A stretch of DNA of 64,000 nt. Origin: Dama dama. Lineage: Eukaryota; Chordata; Mammalia; Artiodactyla; Cervidae. Below are positions 56,279-64,000 of the stretch, in pieces. How positions within the stretch are numbered: the stretch's first letter is position 1; each line of letters starts with the position of its first letter. The notes below the pieces were generated by a model. That model saw only the letters and a list, made by a program, of their open reading frames with translations, was not told where the DNA came from and did no database searches. The translations under genes were made by a program, and so were the position numbers. The stretch is from positions 45,543,001-45,607,000 of the forward strand of contig NC_083699.1 of assembly GCF_033118175.1 (NCBI RefSeq), read 5' to 3'.

Positions 56279-57821
56279 GATCTTTTTGTCCACTCAGAAA
56301 TTAATGTGTAGGAGAAATAGACGCACAGATCCACCAACCTATCAGCATCCTTCCAATAATACCCTGAAATGAAAACAGTTACAAAGACCATCATAATTCA
56401 CACATTCATAAATAATATTTAGTGTTATAATTTGAATTATATAGTCATGAAGCAAAGGCATCCATAATAGGAGAACTTGGTCCACTGATTTTAAATTATA
56501 CGTGTTCTTTTGCAAACACTAAAAAAAAGAGTAATGATATACAGCACTGAGCAGGAGTCTTTTTTCTCCTCTACCTCTTGTTTTTTTATCGTGAGAATTT
56601 GGAGATGCCACTCAGTTGCTCTGTGACTAAAGGAAGCGAATATAAATCAATGCCACATTTGCTAACAAACAGCATTCCTCTCTTTATCTACATCTGTGCG
56701 TCTTCTCTCTCTCTCTCTCACACACACACCCCCCACAAGAGCTTGGCTCACTCAGCTTCCCCGTAATTTCACAAAAGAGTGACTCTAATGTTTTCTGCTT
56801 CGTAGGGAGCCAGTGGTCATGGTGGTGAATTGGATACCTACACCAGAGAAGGCCTGAGCGGCGTAATCAAATAAGGGAGCCACTTGAACTGAACTCCCAG
56901 CAGGAGCAGGAGGGAGGCCTGGAGAGGTTACAGGTACTTTTTATCCAGCCTCGCAGGAGAGAACCAACTTCCTGCTGCTAGAAATTTGTCTGCAAATTTT
57001 TTCCTCATTCAGACAGAGAGCTGGGGTCCAGGAGACAACTGGGTTGATATGATAACTTGATTAAGGCCGGGACAGATGACATGGCAGCACCAAGTCGGCT
57101 CAAAGGAATCTATGCTCTCCTCTTTAACCTCTCCTTGGGAGCCTACAAATTATATCTATTAATGTATCAGCCCCCTGGCATCACACAAATACATCATCCC
57201 CTTAAATGTATGTCAGTCATTCACAGGACCCTTCGTGGAATTACCCACCATGTTTTCATTTCTCTCTCCCTTAAAAAAAAAAAAGTTTAACCTGTTGGGT
57301 TGCTCAGACAAAGGGTTGTAGCCTGCCACCTCTTGCTGCAGTCACTTGGGAGGTAGGAGTCGTGTTGTCAGCCCAAGCGTTCAGAGAATCGTTTAAATGG
57401 GCCCCAGGCAGCTGGATAGGATCCAGGGGAGAGACTCTCGGAGGAGGAAGGATTTGGAAACCATGTTCAGTGAAGCATGAATGGAAAAAAACTGAGGATT
57501 AGTCTGGAGAAGAGAAAATGCAGAGAGAACTTGAGATCTAAAGAAATACTAAACGGAAGGAGGCTGGGTGTCTTGCATGGGCCCCAGGAGAGCCCAGGGA
57601 GAGACAGGCAGTCAGGGAGAGCCAGCAGAGTGCCTGGATGAGAAATGGGCCACGTGCTGCGGCTGCCCTGGGCGGATGTGAAGAAATCTGCAGGCTGTGT
57701 GGCCACAGTCACAGGAATCACAGTTCCCTTCCCAGTGTCTGAGCCAGGAGACAGCCAGCCACTGAAAGGCTGGGAAGCTTCAGTTTCAAATACTGCTGGG
57801 AGACGAGGTGAACTGAGGGTT
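56279..57821. other. Single-copy region, no gene recognised
   Basis: (CT)n-(CA)n microsatellite at about 56705-56729 and an A-run at 57273-57284. The rest is untyped. 57060-57260 is compact single-copy sequence that could be conserved, but I have no proof. Confidence 0.4.
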
Positions 57822-58310
57822 AATTTACCATCCATACAACATACAGATCTTTTAAGTGTACAGTTCAATGAGTTTTCATAAATGGAACCTGTGTAACCAC
57901 CAGCCCAGTCAAGATAGAGACCATAACGAAAACCCTAGAGAAAGGTTTCTCTGCCCTCTTTCCAGTCAAAATGCCCACTCCCCCCACCCCCGGCAATCAC
58001 TGTTCAGATTTCTCTCACCCTAAATCCATTTTGTCTGTTTTGTCTGCATTTTAATGGAATCGGTCAGTATGGACTCTTTCGTCTCTGGTTTCTTTTACTT
58101 TATGTGCTTTTAGGACCCATCCTTGTAGTTTGTCCTTTTTATTGTTGAATAGTTTTTCCAATAAGGATAAAACACCTCATGTTTGCCTGCTCTCCTGCTG
58201 ATGGACTTTGGAGCGTTTCCAGTTTGCGGTTATTATTAATGCAGCTGCTACTAGCAGCCTCTCAGAATTTTTTGTTGCTGGCTCAAAGGGTATATTCTAA
58301 ATGTCATTTT
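57822..58310 (-). mobile_element. Old L1M-type LINE fragment, minus strand
   Basis: 'taagtgtacagttcaatgag', 'accaccagcccagtcaagat', 'ggcaatcactgttcagattt', 'gttgaatagtttttccaata' and 'atggactttggagcgtttcc' follow the reversed L1M 3' region. Confidence 0.75.
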
Positions 58311-59840
58311 GAACAGGACTGCAAAGCAGGGAAAAGCCCGAAACCATAAGGTGTGGTCTTAGTCAAGGCAGGAAGAGTTTCTTGGACTTGACAGTTTCTG
58401 GTTTGCCCGTCTTCCCCAGAAAACCCCTGTTCTTCCCACTGGTGGGCAGCAGTCTCCACCAGGACAGATCTCTGTAACCTGGGGCCCTTCCTGAGAATAT
58501 CTATCTCAGCCAAATGGTTTTTAGTTATCATTTAGGTCCCTTTGAAATGTTGAAATTCACATCTGCTGAGCGCCTGCCATGTGTCAGGCCCTGTGGGTGC
58601 ACTGGGGGCTATGGGGGGAGAGAGAGGAATCTGATGAGCCTGTCTTTAACCTGCTTGCAGTCTAAAAGGAGAATTAAGTGAGGTGTAAATTATGACCCAT
58701 AACTCAGTGTTCAACAAACATTCACAGGTCAACTGCTATGCTGGTGTGAACTGGGGACAAGTATTGAGAGCCCACATCTGCTGTGTCACCTTGAGACAAG
58801 AAACCTGTTCCCACTGGATGAGCCCATGTCTATACGTGTCCTCTTTCAGATGGTCCTGAAGGTGATACTGGCAGTGAGACTTTGAAGAGCACGTCAAAGC
58901 CATCAAAGCACAGAATGTTGGTGCCGGATGGCGCTTTCAAGTTCATGGTCCACTCCATCCCAAAGGCAGATGGGAAAACTGAAGCCCATGCTAAGAGAAG
59001 TTCCTTCCCCAAGGCCACAGGCAGAAATGTTTGCCCTCCTAGTACGACCACTATTCTGCTGTATCAGTCTGCCATTTACAACAAACTCCTCTTTATATGA
59101 CAGAGAACTATTTATAATGCTAGTATTGAGGGATATGATTAGCACGTTTGCTGTGGGTTGATCTGTCAGACTTGGCCTGTGAGCAGCTGTTACATTTAGA
59201 GAAACAAGTTTGAATCCAGAAGTCACCCAAACTCTGTGATAAAAACAGTAGACCATGTCATGCTAGGATCCTATGTGATTAGGGCTGATTTGTCCTCTGT
59301 ACTAAGTTTTTATTTAACTCATTGTTGGGCTTTTGGTTTATTTCTTTGTCACTTTTTCTATACATAGGTTTGACAGCTGTGTAATCATAGAATACTATAT
59401 CAACTACTTTATATTTTGTTTTGGAGGGTTTTTTGAGTAAAACCTTCTTGCTTTGGCCAAGCCACTCTTGCCTTTAAAAACATTGATATATATTGCATGA
59501 CTACAAAAGGAAAAAAAAATAATTGTGACCATATTGAAGTTCCATACTCTTTTCCAAACAGTTGTTAACAGATTTATGTCAAAGAAAAAATGAAATGAAT
59601 TTGGATATATGCAAAATTGGCAGGAATTCATTCAGAATTAATTTGCAAATCGTAGGGGACAAAGATACCACTATTCACAATTCCTACTTTGTGGTTTTTA
59701 AATAATACTAAAAGGTATAAAGTATCCATACACACACTTTACAGTTTTCAAATTATCTTTATATCCATTCTTTTACTGGAACCCCTGACCAGTGGGCAAA
59801 GCATATGTTATCTCCATTTTGCAGATTAAGAAAACAACCT
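58311..59840. other. Single-copy region, no gene recognised
   Basis: An old-LINE phrase near 58560-58610 ('gcctgccatgtgtcaggccc'). Frames at 58882-59256 overlap on both strands and lack domains. Confidence 0.4.
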
Positions 59841-59948
59841 CAATATCTCATAATAACCTATAAGGAAAAGAATCTATATTTATGTGTGTGTGTGTAACTT
59901 GAAACTAATTTACACAACACTGTAAATTAACTATACCTCACTAAAAAG
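59841..59948 (+). mobile_element. Artiodactyl L1 3' end
   Basis: 'ataacctataaggaaaagaa', a short (TG)n, 'aacactgtaaattaactata', then an A-rich end. A GA/GGAA tract follows at 59950-59997. Confidence 0.75.
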
Positions 59949-59997
59949 ATAGAAAGAGGGAGAGAGAGAGGACAAAAGGAGGGAAGGAAGAAAACAG

Positions 59998-61504
59998 TCA
60001 CTTATCCATGTTCACATAGGGAATACATCCATGTGGCCCCCACCACACCACCTTCCACCCACAGAGCAACAGAGCACATGCCTAGCTCCACACCACACCC
60101 AAATAAAACAGAAGGCTCCACACCATTAACAGAGCAGTTCTCTTTGAGTGAATCATGAGATCTGTGATCATGGAACATGTTTTTTAAACATCTAACATTT
60201 ACTTTCTGTATGTCTTCTGTCAGAAATAGAACTGGCAACAAAATCTGCAGGACCCTGTGCAAAATGGAAGTAGGGAGCTCCTTGTTTGAGAAGTAGGAAA
60301 AGGTGCCATTGAAAGCCTGAAATATAAAGTTCTTCCTTTCTTCTGTGGTCTCACTTTCAACTTCTCATGGTGATTTTGATCTTCTATTTACTGCCATTCT
60401 AAGTAAAGCAAAATGAAATTTTTACATTATTAGCATGAGCTATACCATTCAGCTTTAGACTGTACAAGGCTGCTTTTGAATGCAAATACAAGAGCATTTA
60501 ACTCCTATGCAGAATCACCAAAATTATAGAATTTTGATTTTATATCCCACATGTACATATGTTTTTTGTTCTTACCAGAACAGCGGAAGTGCTGCTCAAA
60601 ACTAACTCAACTGTTTTTTATTTTACTTCTTAATTCACACCCGTTCCCCCCGTGCACTCTGTCTTAGGTTTACTAAGGAGGCTGCTGAAAGGACTAGCCA
60701 CTCTGCGTCCTCCTCTCTCTCCCTTTCCTTCTTTCATCGTTTTCAGTGTAAATGACTGGTCAATAGGGGGAAGTCCCACGAGTCAAAAAGGATAGGATGG
60801 GGTCGTCTGTCAGTCATGTTTCTTAGAACATCTGTGTCTTCTTTCTGCATTCTTCCATTCTGGTTTGAACAGAACGCATGCGCCTTTTGGGGCCACCAAC
60901 GCCCCCCTTACTCAGCTGCAGATGCAGCGCACTTTGAGTGTCACTGAACTTCCATGACTCTGGGCCCCCTTGGGGGACTATGTGCTCCTGGGGCTCGGGA
61001 GGGAGCATTCTCTGTGTGAACAGCAAGCAAGGAATTGCAGTGGACAAGCACATTGCATGCCTCTTCCTTGCTCCATCGTCTCATTGGACCTCACTTTACA
61101 CAACAGAAGATGAAGTCATTAAGCCTGTCGACACAATGATAGCAGAGCGTGAAACCAGGCACTGGGCCCTTCTGAGCACAGCGTCCTGTACACCGGCACA
61201 GGTCACACGTCTGTGAAGCTGGCCCTGGTCGGAAGTCAGAGTCAACTTCTATACTTGGTAGTCGAGAGGCCTAGAGGGTGGAGATACGTTTCTTGGGCCT
61301 GAACTATAGCCACACTTCTGGACGAGGTCCAGGGTGGACCCCCTTTCTTACAACACACTCCACTGATGAGGCTCAGAGAAGCGCCATCCTATAGAGGAAG
61401 ATGGGGTATCCAGGGCTGCTCCACTGGACAGCCATGTGCCTGCCGCTGAGTGGCCTGGGAGAAGGAATGGAGTGGGGGCATGTACAAATCATTTGGGCAT
61501 GACT
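59998..61504. other. Single-copy region with a possible split old repeat
   Basis: About 60225-60300 ('caaaatctgcaggaccctgt') and 61145-61235 ('gcactgggcccttctgagca', 'aggtcacacgtctgtgaagc') look like two ends of one old repeat separated by about 850 bp. No gene recognised. Confidence 0.35.
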
Positions 61505-61516
61505 AAGATACAGTTG

Positions 61517-61710
61517 GTGACTCAGCAGAGGTTAAAGCGTCTGCCTGCAATGTGGGAGACCTGAATTCAATCCCTGGGTCGGGAAGATCCCCTGGAGAAG
61601 GAAATGGCAATCCACTCCAGTATTCTTGCCTGGAGAATCCCATGGACAGAGGAGCCTGGTGGGTCCACGGGGTCGCAAAGAGTCGGACACGACTGAGCGA
61701 CTTCACTTTC
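61517..61710 (+). mobile_element. Young-looking Bov-tA-type SINE with 12-bp duplication
   Basis: AAGATACAGTTG at 61505-61516 and 61711-61722. The body keeps CpGs in 'ggtcgcaaagagtcggacac' and 'gactgagcgacttcactttc', suggesting a recent copy. Confidence 0.95.
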
Positions 61711-61924
61711 AAGATACAGTTGTAGGAGAAATCTTGTCCAGGAAATGCTATCATGCCCAGAAATTAAGCTGGAAATCCAAAAATGTAACCATAATCCAGT
61801 GGTGGCCTTCTTTCTCCAAAAAACACCGTTTTTAAGCAGCTCATCACTGAAGATATTTCTCTGGCACACACATCTGCATGACTTCCCATGCAGGAACATT
61901 AGTGATAGGGTGGAAAAAGCCACA

Positions 61925-62105
61925 GAGACCCAAGCTCTGGTTAAAGCTCTGGTTCTTCCTTGATGTGTGATTCTGAGCCAGCCACCTAACTTCTCTGCAC
62001 CTCAGTTCTCTTAGTTGTAAAATGAGAACAACAATTCCTTATCCAGTGGTAGGTGCTTGTGAGAATTAAACTAGACAATGGCCATAAAATGGGGCGTAAG
62101 CTGGA
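61925..62105 (+). mobile_element. MIR fragment
   Basis: 'tgtgtgattctgagccagcc', 'acctcagttctcttagttgt' and 'aaaatgagaacaacaattcc' run in sense MIR order. Confidence 0.7.
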
Positions 62106-62379
62106 AATCACTGCATACATGTGAAGCCACATTATTATCCCATGTATAAACGGTGTGTATCACATACAGACCCCATCAGGAAATTTCACTCTGGGGCAGA
62201 GTGATTTACAAAGCCTGTTCAGAAGTGGAGTCAATTAAGGTCAGCTTTCTATGTTGCTAAACAACAGGGGATTCTGGGTTCAGTAACGTTGAAAGGCAGG
62301 CCCAACACACCCCTTGAAACCGGGCTTTTGAGAGGGTTCAAAGGAATGCAAAACAAAAGCCACTCTTTGTGATGTGTTC

Positions 62380-62960
62380 ACTCTTCCTTCATTGTCCCCT
62401 TTTACCCTCCAAGGGCCTTCATGTAAAGAAAGGGGCTGCTAATGTGGCGAGTGGGAGTTGAAAATCGTCCTGGGCCAACAATGTTGGCACATTCTGCCCA
62501 GCCTCATTACAGAATCATCTGAAATGCTTGAGAAGTGTTTCCCACTCATTAGCATAAATAGCAGAAAAACTCTTTCACAAACAAAGCAGGTTCCATCTGC
62601 CCCCAGTATGTCCTCACCTTGACTTCAAATGGCCAGTCCCTCCCCCAGCACAATACCAGGGGCACCGGCCTCCGAGGCCCCAAGCACCCCACTTCAGAAC
62701 GGCATTCAGTGAAATATCAACATGGTAACCTGCATGTTTATTCATTGGCCGCCCCCTCCTTTTAATGGAGTCCCTTCCCCATTGTGGCCACTTGATGCTT
62801 TCACAGACCTAAAGGGAGAGGCTTCCTTTCCAAGCTCTTGGGATCCTTAGCAACCCACACCTTGTGAGTGGGTCGACCAGGCTAATTCGGTTTGTTCTGC
62901 CTTTGCGGCCCCAGCGTATTTTGTCAGGTATTCTGCTGTAGGATTAAAGAGTCATTAATC
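62380..62960. promoter_or_regulatory. Candidate conserved non-coding element
   Basis: Repeat-free and rich in transcription-factor-like words: GCCAACAATGTTGGC (62474-62488, palindromic except the centre, SOX-like), 'cattagcataaatag' (62547-62561, octamer-like) and 'attcattggccgcccc' (CCAAT/GC). Conservation is inferred from appearance only. Confidence 0.3.
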
Positions 62961-63889
62961 ACTCTGACCTGACTCTGACAAGGTGGCTTTTGCAATGAAG
63001 TCCACTTCCCTGGTGCTGGCCAGAGACAAGGCCAGAGCTGTCTTGCATTAACTGTGGAAGAATGCACTGGCTCCTCCCCAGTCAACCTCAGAACACCTTC
63101 CACAGCCCCAGTCCCGCAGGAGCTAGTGCCAGGGCCAGTGGTGGCATCCATCTGTTGGCAATCGGAGCTCACAGCCGCTGGGTGGACTCAGTTCTAGAAG
63201 GATGTGATTATAGCATGACGAAATTGGAGTGACTATAGGGACCTGAGTTGCCATCCACGTAGCCCCAGGTTTTGCTAAAGAAAGCACTGAGGCTCAGAGC
63301 GGGGAGGGGATTGCCAAAGGGTACACAACAAGTCACGTGGAAAGTCAAGATTAGAATGGGCATCTCTTCATCCTAGAATCCAAATCCAATCTATGGCTTT
63401 TTATAACCATTTTCAACACTGCTGATACTATTGTGTTAAGCAATTCAGATAGCCCTGAGCTCTTAAGAAAGACGAAAGTCATTTTCATTCACCAATTGCT
63501 GCAAAAGTCTAGGCACTGAGCTGGGTATTTTGCATACATTTAATTTAATTTAAATGTCATTTTGATGGGTGGGCAAGTGAAAGTGCTCAGCAATTATTAG
63601 CTGTCATTCAATACCACTATTTTCCTAAGTAAGCATTATCATCCCTATTTTTTGTAGATGGAAAAAACAGAGACACAGAAAGGTTAGGTAATTCATTCAT
63701 AGCTTATATTCTTTCCCTTGTGGCTTTAGAAAAGATGAAAAGAGTTCCCTATATCCAGGTGTTCTTGTGAACTTTCATTATTACTTATGTAAATCATAAA
63801 TTAAAAGTTTAGATCAGTCATTTAACATCAGGTTATCAGGATTTATTATTTTCCCTTTTATCTCTTAGATATGTGATAACTTTTTCTCT
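62961..63889. other. Single-copy sequence with MIR scraps
   Basis: MIR-like pieces, minus strand, at about 63280-63400 ('gcactgaggctcagagcggg') and 63500-63700. No gene recognised. Confidence 0.45.
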
Positions 63890-64000
63890 GGGCTTCCCTG
63901 GTGGCTCAGTGGTAAAGAATCCGCCTGCTAATGCAGGAGACTCGGGTTCGATCCCTGAGTCAGGAAGATTCCCTGGAGAAGGAAATGGCAACCCACTGCA
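63890..64000 (+). mobile_element. Bov-tA-type SINE, cut by window end
   Basis: A near-perfect head ('gggcttccctggtggctcag', 'gactcgggttcgatccctga') continues into the body and runs off the window at 64000. Confidence 0.95.

Noticed and set aside
1..64000. A new multi-gene biological system (defence locus, operon, biosynthetic cluster)
   Set aside because: The window is mammalian non-coding DNA. No adjacent set of related coding genes exists on either strand.

Overview
This is ruminant nuclear DNA, most likely from a bovid. The marker is the set of lineage-specific repeats. There are at least five BovB (RTE-type) LINE 3' ends, about fifteen Bov-tA / BOV-A2 SINEs, two CHR-2-like tRNA-Glu SINEs, and artiodactyl L1 3' ends. 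These lie over an old mammalian layer of L2, MIR, MaLR-type LTR and Tigger sequence. I recognise no complete protein-coding gene, RNA gene or conserved coding exon. The longest biologically meaningful frame is the reverse-transcriptase part of a dead BovB LINE. No typed family name was checked against a database. SINE, BovB and Tigger calls are strong, artiodactyl L1 calls are good, and L2, MIR and LTR calls are by consensus recall with approximate edges.

Layout. Positions 1-2545 are a GC-rich gene-regulatory start: a short CpG cluster, an AT-rich gap, and a strong CpG island at about 1290-2545. Positions 2.6-12.4 kb are L2/MIR debris, SINEs and AT-rich single-copy sequence. A 5'-truncated BovB bounded by a 14-bp target-site duplication sits at 12.41-13.99 kb. 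From 14 to 31 kb is mostly single-copy sequence, with an L1 ORF2 remnant at 19.1-19.7 kb, a CHR-2 pair plus BOV-A2 at 22.3-22.8 kb, and scattered SINEs. From 31 to 54 kb the sequence is repeat-rich: three MaLR-like LTRs, more BovB ends, a Tigger element with perfect terminal repeats at 48.6-49.0 kb, and a nested L1/SINE cluster at 53-54 kb. A second CpG island lies at about 54.84-55.62 kb, with a good + strand splice donor at 55498. The last 8 kb is SINEs, an old L1 fragment, and single-copy sequence with a possible conserved element at 62.4-62.96 kb.

How it fits together: the two CpG islands about 52 kb apart, with no recognised exon between them, look like promoters. They could be alternative promoters of one gene, two separate genes, or a gene and a long non-coding RNA. 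The sequence alone does not name the locus. Two exon-like segments (18.4 and 36.4 kb, + strand) have acceptor and donor signals and an open frame, and are the best candidates for unannotated transcript parts.

I did not find a novel multi-gene system. The most unusual items are two 'tail-only' retro-insertions (32984-33042 and 48101-48145). In each, a perfect 15-17 bp direct repeat encloses only an A-rich tail and no element body.
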